NCBI GenBank assembly: GCA_027186245.1
Contig: CP114481.1
Span: 47,585,501 to 47,649,500, forward strand
Direction of reading: 5' to 3'
Length of the DNA stretch: 64,000 nucleotides
Origin: Coriaria nepalensis
Taxonomy: Eukaryota; Streptophyta; Magnoliopsida; Cucurbitales; Coriariaceae
This document shows, in pieces, positions 37,749 through 52,300 of this stretch. The notes under the pieces are model-generated. The model searched no databases. It worked only from the letters and a program-made list of their open reading frames with translations, and was not told where the DNA came from. Made by a program: the position numbers and the translations under genes. Within the stretch, counting starts at the first letter, position 1; every line of letters begins with the position of its first letter.

Positions 37749-40700
37749 TTAACCTTAAAATCATTTCAAGTCAATAACTTATTTGAAAGCAAGTCGAATG
37801 AATTCTAGTTTTGCACTACAGACACAACTTTCGCGTATAACTTGCAAATGATCAATGCAAGGAAAGTTTTCATTCGTTTAAAATTAAAATCACTTCAATG
37901 AGTCATTTCAAGTAAATAACTTATTTCAAAGCAAGTCGAACGAATTCTAGTTTTGCACTGTAGACACAACTTTTGTGCATAACTTGCAAATGATCATTGC
38001 AAGGAAAGTGTGCATTCGTTTAACCTTAAAATCATTTCAATGAGTCATTTCAGGTCAATAACATATTTCAAAGCAATTCGAACGAAGTCTATTTTTGCAC
38101 TACAAACACAAGTTTTGTGCATAACTTCCACATGATCATTGCAAGGAAAGTGTGCATTCGTTTAACCTTAAAATCATTTCAATCAGTCATTTTAAGTCAA
38201 TAACTTATTTCAAAGCAATTCGAACGAATTCTATTTTTGCACTACAAACACAACTTTTGTGCATAACTTGCAAATGATCAATGCAAGGAAAGTGTGCATT
38301 CGTCTAAAATTAAAATCATTTCAATGAGTCATTTCAAGTAAATAACTTATTTCAAAGCAAGTTGAACGAATTCTAGTTTTGCACTATAGACACAACTTTG
38401 GTGCATAACTTGCAAATGATCATTGCAAGGAAAGTGTGCATTCGTTTAACCTTAAAATCATTGCAATGAGTCATTTCAGGTCAATAACATATTTCAAAGC
38501 AATTCGAACGAAGTCTATTTTTGCACTACAAACACAAGTTTTGTGCATAACTTCCACATGATCATTGCAAGGAAAGTGTGCATTCGTTTAACCTTAAAAT
38601 CATTTCAATGAGTCATTTCAAGTCAATAACTAATTTCAAAGCAATTCGAACGAATTCTATTTTTGCACTACAAAAACAAGTTTTGTGCATAACTTGCAAA
38701 TGATCATTCCAAGGAAAGTGTGCATTCATTTAACCTTAAAATCATTTCAATCAGTCATTTCAAGTAAATATCATATTTCAAAGCAATTCGAACGAATTCT
38801 ATTTTTGCACTACAAACACAACTTTTGTGCATAACTTGCAAATGATCAATGCAAGGAAAGTGTGCATTCGTTTAAAATTAAAATCATTTCAATGAGTCAT
38901 TTCAAGTTAATAACCTATTTCAAAGCAAGTCGAACAAATTCTAGTTTTGAACTACAGACACAACTTTTGTGCATAACTGGCAAATGATCATTGCAAGGAA
39001 AGTGTGCATTTGTTTAATCTTAAAATCATTTCAATGAGTCATTTCAAGTCAATAACTAATTTCAAAGCAATTCGAACAAATTCTAGTTTTGCACTACAGA
39101 CACAACTTTTGTGCATAACTTGCAAATGATCATCGCAAGGAAAGTTTGCATTCGTTTAACCTTAAAATCATTTCAAGTCAATAACTTATTTCAAAGCAAG
39201 TCGAATGAATTCTAGTTTTGCACAACTTTCGTGTATAACTTGCAAATGATCAATGCAAGGAAAGTTTGCATTCCTTTAAAATTAAAATCACTTCAATGAG
39301 TCATTTCAAGTAAATAACTTATTTCAAAGCAAGTCGAACGAATTCTAGTTTTGCACTATAGACACAACTTTTGTGCATAACTTGCAAATGATCATTGCAA
39401 GGAAAGTGTGCATTCGTTTAACCTTAAAATCATTTCAATGAGTCATTTCAGGTCAATAACATATTTCAAAGCAATTCGAACGAAGTCTATTTTTGCACTA
39501 CAAACACAAGTTTTGTGCATAACTTCCACATGACCATTGCAAGGAAAGTGTGCATTCGTTTAACCTTAAAATCATTTCAATGAGACATTTCAAGTCAATA
39601 ACTAATTTCAAAGCAATTCGAACGAATTCTATTTTTGCACTACAAAAACAAGTTTTGTGCATAACTTGCAAATGATCATTCCAAGGAAAGTGTGCATTCA
39701 TTTAACCTTAAAATCATTTCAATCAGTCATTTCAAGTAAATATCATATTTCAAAGCAATTCGAACGAATTCTATTTTTGCACTACAAACACAACTTTTGT
39801 GCATAACTTGCCAATGATCATTGCAAGGAAAGTGTGCTTTCATTTAACCTTAAAATCATTTCAAGTCAATAACTTATTTCAAAGCAAGTCGAATGAATTC
39901 TAGTTTTGCACTACAGACACAACTTTCGTGTATAACTTGCAAATGATCAATGCAAGGAAAGTTTGCATTCGTTTAAAATTAAAATCACTTCAATGAGTCA
40001 TTTCAAGTAAATAACTTATTTCAAAGCAAGTCGAACGAATTCTAGTTTTGCACTATAGACACAACTTTTGTGCATAACTTGCAAATGATCATTGCAAGGA
40101 AAGTGTGCATTCGTTTAACCTTAAAATCATTTCAATGAGTCATTTCAAGTCAATAACTAATTTCAAAGCAATTCGAACGAATTCTATTTTTGCACTACAA
40201 AAACAAGTTTTGTGCATAACTTGCAAATGATCATTCCAAGGAAAGTGTGCATTCATTTAACCTTAAAATCATTTCAATCAGTCATTTCAAGTAAATATCA
40301 TATTTCAAAGCAATTCGAACGAATTCTATTTTTGCACTACAAACACAACTTTTGTGCATAACTTGCCAATGATCATTGCAAGGAAAGTGTGCTTTCATTT
40401 AACCTTAAAATCATTTCAAGTCAATAACTTATTTCAAAGCAAGTCGAATGAATTCTAGTTTTGCACTACAGACACAACTTTCGTGTATAACTTGCAAATG
40501 ATCAATGCAAGGAAAGTTTGCATTCGTTTAAAATTAAAATCACTTCAATGAGTCATTTCAAGTAAATATCTTATTTCAAAGCAAGTCGAACGAATTCTAG
40601 TTTTGCACTATAGACACAACTTTTGTGCATAACTTGCAAATGATCATTGCAAGGAAAGTGTGCATTCGTTTAACCTTAAAATCATTTCAATGAGTCATTT

Positions 40701-41328
40701 CAGGTCAATAACATATTTCAAAGCAATTCGAACGAAGTCTATTTTTGCACTACAAACACAAGTTTTGTGCATAACTTCCACATGACCATTGCAAGGAAAG
40801 TGTGCATTCGTTTAACCTTAAAATCATTTCAATCAGTCATTTCAAGTCAATAAATAATTTCAAAGCAGTTCGAACGAATTCTGTTTTTGCACTACAAAAA
40901 CAAGTTTTGTGCATAACTGGCAAATGATCATTGCAAGGAAAGTGTGCATTCGTTTAAATTTAAAATCATTTCAATGAGTCATTTCAAGTTAATAACTTAT
41001 TTCAAAGCAAGTCGAACAAATTCTAGTTTTGCACTACAGACACAACTTTTGTGCTTAACTTGCAAATGATCATCGCAAGGAAAGTGTGCATTCATTTAAC
41101 CTTAAAATCATTTCAATGAGTCATTTCAAGTCAATAACTAATTTCAAAGCAATTCGACCGAATTCTATTTTTGCACTACAAAAACAAGTTTTGCGCATAA
41201 CTTGCAAATCATCATTCCAAGGAAAGTGTGCATTCATTTAACCTTAAAATCATTTGAATCAGTCATTTCAAGTAAATATCATATTTCAAAGCAATTCGAA
41301 CGAATTCTATTTTTGCACTACAAACACA
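37749..41328 (+). repeat. Domain B block rich in shortened monomers
   Basis: Monomers at 37,749, 39,844 and 40,399 are 129 bp and the one at 39,156 is 120 bp. All four lack 13 bp between direct repeats tcatttcaa, and the 120-bp unit also lost 9 bp at about 39,224 ('gcacaactttc'). A 4-mer of 555 bp (39,844-40,398) restarts at 40,399. About 38,252-38,610 recurs at 50,557-50,915 ('cgtctaaaatt', 'gttgaacg', 'ctttggtgc'). Confidence 0.8.
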
Positions 41329-42515
41329 ACTTTTGTGCATAACTTGCAAATGATCAATGCAAGGAAAGTGTGTATTCGTTTAACCTTAAAATGATTTCAA
41401 TTAGTCATTTCAAGTCAATAACTTTTTTCAAAGCAAGTCGAATGAATTCTAGTTTTGCACTACAAACACAAGTTTTGTGCACAACACGCAAATGATCATT
41501 GCAAGGAAAGTGTGCATTCTTTTAACCTTAAAATCATTTCAATGAGTCATTTCAAGTCAATAACTTATTTCAAAGCAATTCGAACGAATTCTATTTTTGC
41601 ACTACAAACACAAGTTTTGTGCATAACTTGCAAATGATCATTGCAAGGAAAGTGTGCATTCGTTTGACCTTAAAATCATTTCAATCAGTCATTTCAAGTC
41701 AATAACTTTTTTCGAAGCAATTCGAACGAATTCTATTTTTGCACTACAAACACAAGTTTTGTGCATAACTTGCAAATGATCATTCCAAGGAAATTGTGCA
41801 TTCATTTAACCTTAAAATCATTTCAATCAGTTATTTCAAGTCAATATCATATTTCAAAGCAATTCGAACGAATTCTGTTTTTGCACTACAAACACAACTT
41901 TTGTGAATAACTTGCAAATAATCATTGCAAGGAAAGCGTCCGTTTGTTTAACCTTAAAATCATTTAAATGAGTCATTTCAAGTCAATAAATTATTTCAAA
42001 GCAAGTCGAATGAATTCTAGTTTTGCACTACAAACACAAGTTTTGTGCATAACTTGCAAATGATCATTTCAAGGAAAGTGTGCATTCGTTTGACCTTAAA
42101 ATCATTTCAATCAGTCATTTCAAGTCAATAACTTATTTCAAAGCAATTCGAACGAATTCTATTTTTGCACTACAAACACAAGTTTTGTGCATAACTTGCA
42201 AATGATCATTGCAAGGAAAGTGTGCATTCGTTTGACCTTAAAATCATTTCAATCAGTCATTTCAAGTCAATAACTTATTTCAAAGCAATTCGAACGAATT
42301 CTATTTTTGCACTACAAACACAACTTTTGTGCATAACTTGCAAATGATCAATGCAAGGAAATTGTGCATTCGTTTAAAATTAAAATCATTTCAATGAGTC
42401 ATTTCAAGTAAATAACTTATTTCAAAGCAATTCGAACGAATTCTGTTTTTGCACTACAAACACAACTTTTGTGAATAACTTGCAAATAATCATTGCAAGG
42501 AAAGCGTCCATTTGT

Positions 42516-44219
42516 TTAACCTTAAAATCATTTAAATGAGTCATTTCAAGTCAATAACTTAATTCAAAGCAAGTCGAAAGAATTCTAGTTTTGCACTACA
42601 AACAAAAGTTTTGTGCATAACTTACAAATGATCAATGCAAGGAAAGTGTCCATTCGTTTAACATTAAAATCATTTAAATGAGTCATTTCAAGTCAATAAC
42701 TTATTTCAAAGCAAGTCGAACGAATTCTAGTTTTGCACTACCAACAAAAGTTTTGTGCATAACATGCAAATGATCATTGCAAGGAAAGTGTGCATTCTTT
42801 TAACCTTAAAATCATTTCAATGAGTCATTACAAGCCAATAACTTATTTCAAAGCAATTCGAACGAATTCTAATTTTGCACTACAAACACAAGTTTTGTGC
42901 ATAACTTTCAAATTATCATTCCAAGGAAAGTGGGTATTCGTTTAACCTTAAAATCATTTCAATGAGTCATTTCAAGTCAATAACTTATTTCAAAGCAAGT
43001 CGAACGAATTCTAGTTTTCCACTACAGACACAACTTTTGTGCATAACTTGCAAATGATCATTGCAAGGAAAGTGTGCATTCGTTTAAAATTAAAATCATT
43101 TCAATGAGTCCTTTCAAGTAAATAACTTATTTCAAAGCAAGTCGAACGAATTCTAGTTTTGCACTATAGACACAACTTTTGTGCATAACTTGCAAATGAT
43201 CATTGCAAGGAAAGTGTGCATTCGTTTAAAATTAAAATCATTTCAATGAGTCATTTCAAGTAAATAACTTATTTCAAAGCAATTCCAACGAAGTCTATTT
43301 TTGCACTACAAAAACAAGTTTTGTGAATAACTTGCAAATAATCATTGCAAGGAAAGCGTCCATTTGTTTAACCTTAAAATCATTTAAATGAGTCATTTCA
43401 AGTCAATAACTTAATTCAAAGCAAGTCGAAAGAATTCTAGTTTTGCACTACAAACAAAAGTTTTGTGCATAACTTACAAATGATCAATGCAAGGAAAGTG
43501 TCCATTCGTTTAACATTAAAATCATTTAAATGAGTCATTTCAAGTCAATAACTTATTTCAAAGCAAGTCGAACGAATTCTAGTTTTGCACTACCAACAAA
43601 AGTTTTGTGCGTAACATGCAAATGATCATTGCAAGGAAAGTGTGCATTCTTTTAACCTTAAAATCATTTCAATGAGTCATTACAAGCCAATAACTTATTT
43701 CAAAGCAATTCGAACGAATTCTAATTTTGCACTACAAACACAAGTTTTGTGCATAACTTTCAAATTATCATTCCAAGGAAAGTGGGTATTCGTTTAACCT
43801 TAAAATCATTTCAATGAGTCATTTCAAGTCAATAACTTATTTCAAACCAAGTCGAACGAATTCTAGTTTTCCACTACAGACACAACTTTTGTGCATAACT
43901 TGCAAATGATCATTGCAAGGAAAGTGTGCATTCGTTTAAAATTAAAATCATTTCAATGAGTCCTTTCAAGTAAATAACTTATTTCAAAGCAAGTCGAACG
44001 AATTCTAGTTTTGCACTATAGACACAACTTTTGTGCATAACTTGCAAATGATCATTGCAAGGAAAGTGTGCATTCGTTTAAAATTAAAATCATTTCAATG
44101 AGTCATTTCAGGTCAATAACATATTTCAAAGCAAGTCCAACGAAGTCTATTTTTGCACTACAAAAACAAGTTTTGTGCATAACTTCCACATGATCATTGC
44201 AAGGAAAGTGTGCATTCGT
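42516..44219 (+). repeat. Tandem 6-mer higher-order repeat, 852 bp
   Basis: Units 42,516-43,367 and 43,368-44,219 share monomer order: 'gtcgaaagaattc'; 'aacattaaaatc' with 'ctaccaac'; 'attacaagcc' with 'ctaattttg' and 'gtgggtattcg'; 'gttttccac'; 'gagtcctttc'; and a 'ccaacgaagtct' unit. The sixth monomers differ: the first continues into 'gtgaataac' and 'gcgtccattt', the second is the usual 'caggtcaataacat' plus 'cttccacatg' type. Part of the same run recurs at 50,045-50,537 (offset 7667). Confidence 0.85.
43084..43225 (+). repeat. Representative domain B monomer
   Basis: A full 142-bp unit starting at ttaaaatt. It shows the domain B signature: ttaaaatt where A has ttaacctt, 'gtcctttcaag', 'aaataacttatttc', 'cgaattctagttttgc' and 'actatagacacaac'. 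The downstream half (ataacttgcaaatgatca through gtgtgcattcgt) is almost the same as in domain A. Divergence between the subfamilies is therefore concentrated in the first two thirds of the unit as phased here. Confidence 0.9.
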
Positions 44220-47200
44220 TTGACCTTAAAATCATTTCAATCAGTCATTTCAAGTCAATAACTTTTTTCGAAGCAATTCGAACGAATTCTATTTTTGCAC
44301 TACAAACACAAGTTTTGTGCATAACTTGCAAATGATCATTCCAAGGAAAGTGTGCATTCATTTAACCTTAAAATCATTTCAATCAGTCATTTCAAGTCAA
44401 TATCATATTTCAAAGCAATTCGAACGAATTCTGTTTTTGCACTACAAACACAACTTTTGTGAATAACTTGCAAATAATCATTGCAAGGAAAGCGTCCGTT
44501 TGTTTAACCTTAAAATCATTTAAATGAGTCATTTCAAGTCAATAAATTATTTCAAAGCAAGTCGAACGAATTCTAGTTTTCCACTACAAACACAACTTTT
44601 GTGCATAACTGGCAAATGATCATTGCAAGGAAAGTGTGCATTCGTTTAAAATTAAAATCATTTCAATGAGTCATTTCAAGTTAATAACTTATTTCAAAGC
44701 AAGTCGAACAAATTCTAGTTTTGCACTACAAACACAACTTTTGTGCGTAACTTGCAAATGATCATCGCAAGGAAAGTGTGCATTCGTTTAACCTTAAAAT
44801 CATTTCAATGAGTCATTTCAAGTCAATAACTAATTTCAAAGCAATTCGAACGAATTCTATTTTTGCACTACAGATAGAAGTTTTGTGCATAACTTGCAAA
44901 TGATCAATGCAAGGAAAGTGTGCATTCGTTTAAAATTAAAATCATTTCAATGAGTCATTTCAAGTAAATAACTTATTTCAAAGCAAGTTGAACGAATTCT
45001 AGTTTTGCACTATAGACACAATTTTTGTGCATAACTTGCAAATGATCAATGCAAGGAAAGTGTGTATTCGTTTAACCTTAAAATGATTTCAATTCGTCAT
45101 TTCAAGTCAATAACTTTTTTCAAAGCAAGTCGAAGGAATTCTAGTTTTGCACTACAAACACAAGTTTTGTGCACAACACGCAAATGATCATTGCAAGGAA
45201 AGTTTGCATTCTTTTAACCTTAAAATCATTTAAATGAGTCATTTCAAGTCAATAACTTAATTCAAAGCAAGTCGAACGAATTCTAGTTTTGCACTACAAA
45301 CAAAAGTTTTGTGCATAACTTGCAAATGATCAATGCAAGGAAAGTGTCCATTCGTTTAACCTTAAAATCATTTAAATGAGCCATTTCAAGTCAATAACTT
45401 ATTTCAAAGCAACTCGAACGAATTCTCGTTTTGCATTACCAACAAAAGTTTTGTGCATAACATGCAAATGATCATTGCAAGGAAAGTGTGCATTCTTTTA
45501 ACCTTAAAATCATTTCAATGAGTCATCACAAGTCAACAACTTATTTCAAAGCAATTCGAACGAATTTTATTTTTGCACTACAAACACGAGTTTTGTGCAT
45601 AACTCGCAAATGATCATTGCAAGGAAAGTGTGTATTCGTTTAACCTTAAAATCATTTCAATGAGTCATTTCAAGTCAATAACTTTTTTCAAAGCAAGTCG
45701 AATGAATTCTAGTTTTGCACTACAGACACAACTTTCGTGTATAACTTGCAAATGATCATTGCAAGGAAAGTGTGCATTCGTTTAACCTTAAAATCATTTC
45801 AATGAGTCATTTCAAGTCAATAACTTAATTCAAAGCAATTCGAACGAATTCTATTTTTGCACTACAGACACAACTTTTGTGCATAGCTTGCAAATGATCA
45901 TTGCAAGGAAAGTGTGCATTCGTTTCACCTTAAAATCATTTCAATCAGTCATTTCAAGTCAATAACTTATTTCAAAGCAATTCGAACGAATTCTATTTTT
46001 GCACTACAAACACAAGTTTTGTGCATAACTTGCAAATGATCATTGCAAGGAAACTGTGCATTCGTTTAACCTTAAAATCATTTCAATGAGTCATTTCAAG
46101 TAAATAACTTATTTCAAAGCAATTCGAACGAATTCTAATTTTGCACTACAAACACAAGTTTTGTGCATAACTTTCAAATTATCATTCCAAGGAAAGTGGG
46201 TATTCGTTTAACCTTAAAATCATTTCAATGAGTCATTTCAAGTCAATAACTTATTTCAAAGCAAGTCGAACGAATTCTAGTTTTCCACTACAGACACAAC
46301 TTTTGTGCATAACTTGCAAATGATCATTGCAAGGTAAGTGTGCATTCGTTTAAAATTAAAATCATTTCAATGAGTCCTTTCAAGTAAATAACTTATTTCA
46401 AAGCAAGTCGAACGAATTCTAGTTTTGCACTATAGACACAACTTTTGTGCATAACTTGCAAATGATCATTGCAAGGAAAGTGTGCATTCGTTTAAAATTA
46501 AAATCATTTCAATGAGTCATTTCAGGTCAATAACATATTTCAAAGCAATTCCAACGAAGTCTATTTTTGCACTACAAAAACAAGTTTTGTGCATAACTTC
46601 CACATGATCATTGCAAGGAAAGTGTGCATTCGTTTAACCTTAAAATCATTTCAATCAGTCATTTTAAGTCAATAACTTATTTCAAACCAATTCGAACAAA
46701 TTCTATTTTTGCACTACAAACACAACTTTTGTGCATAACTTGCAAATGATCAATGCAAGGAAAGTGTGCATTCGTTTAAAATTAAAATCGTTTCAATGAG
46801 TCATTTCAAGTTAATAACTTATTTCAAAGCAAGTCGAACGAATTCTAGTTTTGCACTATAGACACTACTTTTGTGCATAACTTGCAAATGATCATTGCAA
46901 GGAAAGTGTGCATTCGTTTAACCTTAAAATCATTTCAATGAGTCATTTCAGGTCAATAACATATTTCAAAGCAATTCGAACGAAGTCTATTTTTGCACTA
47001 CAAACACAAGTTTTGGGCATAACTTCCACATGATCATTGCAAGGAAAGTGTGCATTCGTTTAACCTTAAAATCATTTCAATCAGTCATTTTAAGTCAATA
47101 ACTTATTTCAAAGCAATTCGAACGAATTCTATTTCTGCACTACAAACACAACTTTTGTGCATAACTTGCAAATGATCAATGCAAGGAAAGTGTGCATTCG

Positions 47201-49300
47201 TTTAAAATTAAAATCATTTCAAAGAGTCATTTCAAGTAAATAACTTATTTCAAAGCAATCGAACGAATTCTAGTTTTGCACTATAGACACAACTTTTGTG
47301 CATAACTTGCAAATGATCATTGCAAGAAAAGTGTGCATTCGTTTAACCTTAAAATCATTTCAATGAGTCATTTCAAGTCAATAACTTATTTCAAAGCAAG
47401 TCGAATGAATTCTAGTTCTGCACTACTGACACAAGTTTTGTGCATAACTTTCAAATTATCATTCCAAGGAAAGTGGGTATTCGTTTAACCTTAAAATCAT
47501 TTCAATGAGTCATTTCAAGTCAATAACTTATTTCAAACCAAGTCGAACGAATTCTAGTTTTCCACTACAGACACAACTTTTGTGCATAACTTGCAAATGA
47601 TCATTGCAAGGAAAGTGTGCATTCGTTTAAAATTAAAATCATTTCAATGAGTCCTTTCAAGTAAATAACTTATTTCAAAGCAAGTCGAACGAATTCTAGT
47701 TTTGCACTATAGACACAACTTTTGTGCATAACTTGCAAATGATCATTGCAAGGAAAGTGTGCATTCGTTTAAAATTAAAATCATTTCAATGAGTCATTTC
47801 AGGTCAATAACATATTTCAAAGCAATTCCAACGAAGTCTATTTTTGCACTACAAAAACAAGTTTTGTGCATAACTTCCACATGAGTATTGCAAGGAAAGT
47901 GTGCATTCGTTTAACCTTAAAATCATTTCAATGAGTCATTTCAAGTCAATAACTTATTTCAAAGCAAGTCGAATGAATTCTAGTTTTGCACTACTGACAC
48001 AACTTTCGTGTATAACTTGCAAATGATCATTGCAAGGAAAGTGTGCATTCGTTTAAAATTAAAATCATTTCAATGAGTCATTTCAGGTCAATAACATATT
48101 TCAAAGCAATTCCAACGAAGTCTATTTTTGCACTACAAAAACAAGTTTTGTGCATAACTTCCACATGATCATTGCAAGGAAAGTGTGCATTCGTTTAACC
48201 TTAAAATCATTTCAATCAGTCATTTTAAGTCAATAACTTATTTCAAAGCAATTCGAACGAATTCTATTTTTGCACTACAAACACAACTTTTGTGCATAAC
48301 TTGCAAATGATCAATGCAAGGAAAGTGTGCATTCGTTTAAAATTAAAATCATTTCAATGAGTCATTTCAAGTTAATAACTTATTCCAAAGCAAGTCGAAC
48401 AAATTCTAGTTTTGCACTACAGACACAACTTTTGTGCATAACTGGCAAATGATCATTGCAAGGAAAGTGTGCATTTGATTAATCTTAAAATCATTTCAGT
48501 GAGTCATTTCAAGTCAATAACTAATTTCAAAGCAATTCGAACAAATTCTAGTTTTGCACTACAGACACAACTTTTGTGCATAACTTGCAAATGATGATCG
48601 CAAGGAAAGTGTGCATTCCTTTAACCTTAAAATCATTTCAATGAATCATTTCAAGTCAATAACTAATTTCAAAGCAATTCGAACGAATTCTATTTTTGCA
48701 CTACAAAAACAAGTTTTGTGCATAACTTGCAAATGATCATTCCAAGGAAAGTGTGCATTCATTTAACCTTAAAATCATTTCAATCAGTCATTTCAAGTAA
48801 ATATCATATTTCAAAGCAATTCGAACGAATTCTATTTTTGCACTACAAACACAACTTTTGTGCATAACTTGCCAATGATCATTGCAAGGAAAGTGTGCAT
48901 TCGTTTAACCTTAAAATCATTTCAATGAGTCATTTCAGGTCAATAACATATTTCAAAGCAATTCGAACGAAGCCTATTTTTGCACTACAAACACAAGTTT
49001 TGTGCATAACTTCCACATGATCATTGCAAGGAAAGTGTGCATTCGTTTAACCTTAAAATCATTTCAATCAGTCATTTTAAGTCAATAACTTATTTCAAAG
49101 CAATCCGAACAAATTCTATTTTTGCACTACAAACACAACTTTTGTGCATAACTTGCAAATGATCAATGCAAGGAAAGTGTGCATTCGTTTAAAATTAAAA
49201 TCATTTCAATGAGTCATTTCAAGTTAATAACTTATTTCAAAGCAAGTTGAACAAATTCTAGTTTTGCACTATAGACACAACTTTGGTGCATAACTTGCAA
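44050..49300 (+). repeat. 5.2-kb segment duplicated at 56686-61936
   Basis: Ten landmarks fit a single offset of 12,636. Among them are 'ctttttttcg' type (44,261 and 56,897), 'aataaattat' (44,541 and 57,177), 'cagatagaag' (44,871 and 57,507), 'gagcc' (45,381 and 58,017), 'ttttgggc' (47,015 and 59,651), 'atttctgcac' (47,135 and 59,771) and 'atgatgatcgc' (48,600 and 61,236). Scattered substitutions separate the copies, and one patch (about 58,783-58,876) is of a different monomer type. Confidence 0.88.
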
Positions 49301-52300
49301 ATGATCATTGCAAGGAAAGTGTGCATTCGTTTAACCCTAAAATCATTGCAATGAGTCATTTCAGGTCAATAACATATTTCAAAGCAATTCGAACGAAGTC
49401 TTTTTTTGCACTACAAACACAAGTTTTGTGCATAACTTCCACATGATCATTGCAAGGAAAGTGTGCATTCGTTTAACCTTAAAATCATTTCAATCAGTCA
49501 TTTTAAGTCAATAACTTATTTCAAAGCAATTCGAACGAATTCTATTTTTGCACTACAAACACAACTTTTGTGCATAACTTGCAAATGATCAATGCAAGGA
49601 AAGTGTGCATTCGTTTAAAATTAAAATCATTTCAATGAGTCATTTCAAGTAAATAACTTATTTCAAAGCAAGTCGAACAAATTCTAGTTTTGCACTATAG
49701 ACACAACTTTTGTGCATAACTGGCAAATGATCATTGCAAGGAAAGTGTGCATTTGTTTAATCTTAAAATCATTTCAATGAGTCATTTCAAGTCAATAACT
49801 AATTTCAAAGCAATTCGAACAAATTCTAGTTTTGCACTACAGACACAACTTTTGTGCATAACTTGCAAATGATCATCGCAAGGAAAGTGTGCATTCGTTT
49901 AACCTTAAAATCATTTCAATGAGTCATTTCAAGTCAATAACTAATTTCAAAGCAATTCGAACGAATTCTATTTTTGTACTACAAACACAACTCTTGTGCA
50001 TAACTTGCAAATGATCAATGCAAGGAAAGTGTGCATTCGTTTAAAATTAAAATCATTTCAATGAGTCATTTCAAGTAAATAACTTATTTCAAAGCAATTC
50101 GAACGAATTCTGTTTTTGCACTACAAACACAACTTTTGTGAATAACTTGCAAATAATCATTGCAAGGAAAGCGTCCATTTGTTTAACCTTAAAATCATTT
50201 AAATGAGTCATTTCAAGTCAATAACTTAATTCAAAGCAAGTCGAAAGAATTCTAGTTTTGCACTACAAACAAAAGTTTTGTGCATAACTTACAAATGATC
50301 AATGCAAGGAAAGTGTCCATTCGTTTAACATTAAAATCATTTAAATGAGTCATTTCAAGTCAATAACTTATTTCAAAGCAAGTCGAACGAATTCTAGTTT
50401 TGCACTACCAACAAAAGTTTTGTGCATAACATGCAAATGATCATTGCAAGGAAAGTGTGCATTCTTTTAACCTTAAAATCATTTCAATGAGTCATTACAA
50501 GCCAATAACTTATTTCAAAGCAATTCGAACGAATTTTATTTTTGCACTACAAACACAACTTCTGTGCATAACTTGCAAATGATCAATGCAAGGAAAGTGT
50601 GCATTCGTCTAAAATTAAAATCATTTCAATGAGTCATTTCAAGTAAATAACTTATTTCAAAGCAAGTTGAACGAATTCTAGTTTTGCACTATAGACACAA
50701 CTTTGGTGCATAACTTGCAAATGATCATTGCAAGGAAAGTGTGCATTCGTTTAACCTTAAAATCATTGCAATGAGTCATTTCAGGTCAATAACATATTTC
50801 AAAGCAATTCAAACGAAGTCTATTTTTGCACTACAAACACAAGTTTTGTGCATAACTTCCACATGATCATTGCAAGGAAAGTGTGCATTCGTTTAACCTT
50901 AAAATCATTTCAATCAGTCATTTTAAGTCAATAACTTATTTCAAAGGAATTCGAACGAATTCTATTTTTGCACTACAAACACAACTTTTGTGCATAACTT
51001 GCAAATGATCAATGCAAGGAAAGTGTGCATTCGTTTAAAATTAAAATCATTTCGATGAGTCATTTCAAGTAAATAACTTATTTCAAAGCAAGTCGAACGA
51101 ATTCTAGTTTTGCACTATAGACACAACTTTTGTGCATAACTTGCAAATGATCATTGCAAGGAAAGTGTGCATTCGTTTAACCTTAAAATCATTTCAATGA
51201 GTCATTTCAAGTCAATAACTTATTTCAAAGCAAGTCGAATGAATTCTAGTTTTTCACTACAGACACAACTTTCGTGTATAACTTGCAAATGATCATTGCA
51301 AGGAAAGTGTGCATTCATTTAAAATTAAAATCATTTCAATGAGTCATTTCAGGTCAATAACATATTTCAAAGCAATTCCAACGAAGTCTATTTTTGCACT
51401 ACAAAAACAAGTTTTGTGCATAACTTCCACATGAGTATTGCAAGGAAAGTGTGCATTCGTTTAACCTTAAAATCATTTCAATCAGTCATTTTAAGTCAAT
51501 AACTTATTTCAAAGCAATTCGAACGAATTCTAGTTTTGCACTACAAACAAAAGTTTTGTGCATAACTTGCAAATGATCAATGCAAGGAAAGTGTCCATTC
51601 GTTTAACCTTAAAATCATTTAAATGAGTCATTTCAAGTCAATAACTTATTTCAAAGCAAGTCGAACGAATTCTAGTTTTGCACTACCAACAAAAGTTTTG
51701 TGCATAACATGCAAATGATCATTTCAAGGAAAGTGTGCACTCTTTTAACCTTAAAATCATTTCAATGAGTCATTACAAGTCAATAACTTATTTCAAAGCA
51801 ATTCGAACGAATTCTATTTTTGCACTACAAAAACAAGTTTTGTGCCTAACTTGCAAATGATCATTCCAAGGAAAGTGTGCATTCATTTAACCTTAAAATC
51901 ATTTCACTCAGTCATTTCAAGTCAATAACTAATTTCAAAGCAATTCGAACGAATTCTATTTTTGCACTACAAAAACAAGTTTTGTGCATAACTTGCAAAT
52001 GATCATTCCAAGGAAAGTGTGCATTCATTTAACCTTAAAATCATTTCAATCAGTCATTTCAAGTAAATATCATATTTCAAAGTAATTCGAACGAATTCTA
52101 TTTTTGCACTACAAACACAAGTTTTGTGCATAACTTGCAAATCATCATTCCAAGGAAAGTGTGCATTCATTTAACCTTAAAATCATTTCAATCAGTCATT
52201 TCAAGTAAATATCATATTTCAAAGCAATTCGAACGAATTCTATTTTTGCACTACAAACACAACTTTTGTGCATAACTTGCAAATGGTCAATGCAAGGAAA

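Noticed and set aside
38060..38075. TCAGG words as possible beetle telomere repeat
   Set aside because: They occur once per 'caggtcaataacat' monomer and never in tandem, so there is no telomeric array.
39498..39701. Minus-strand open frame of 67 codons
   Set aside because: It is a chance frame across satellite monomers with no signal, domain or conservation beyond the repeat itself.
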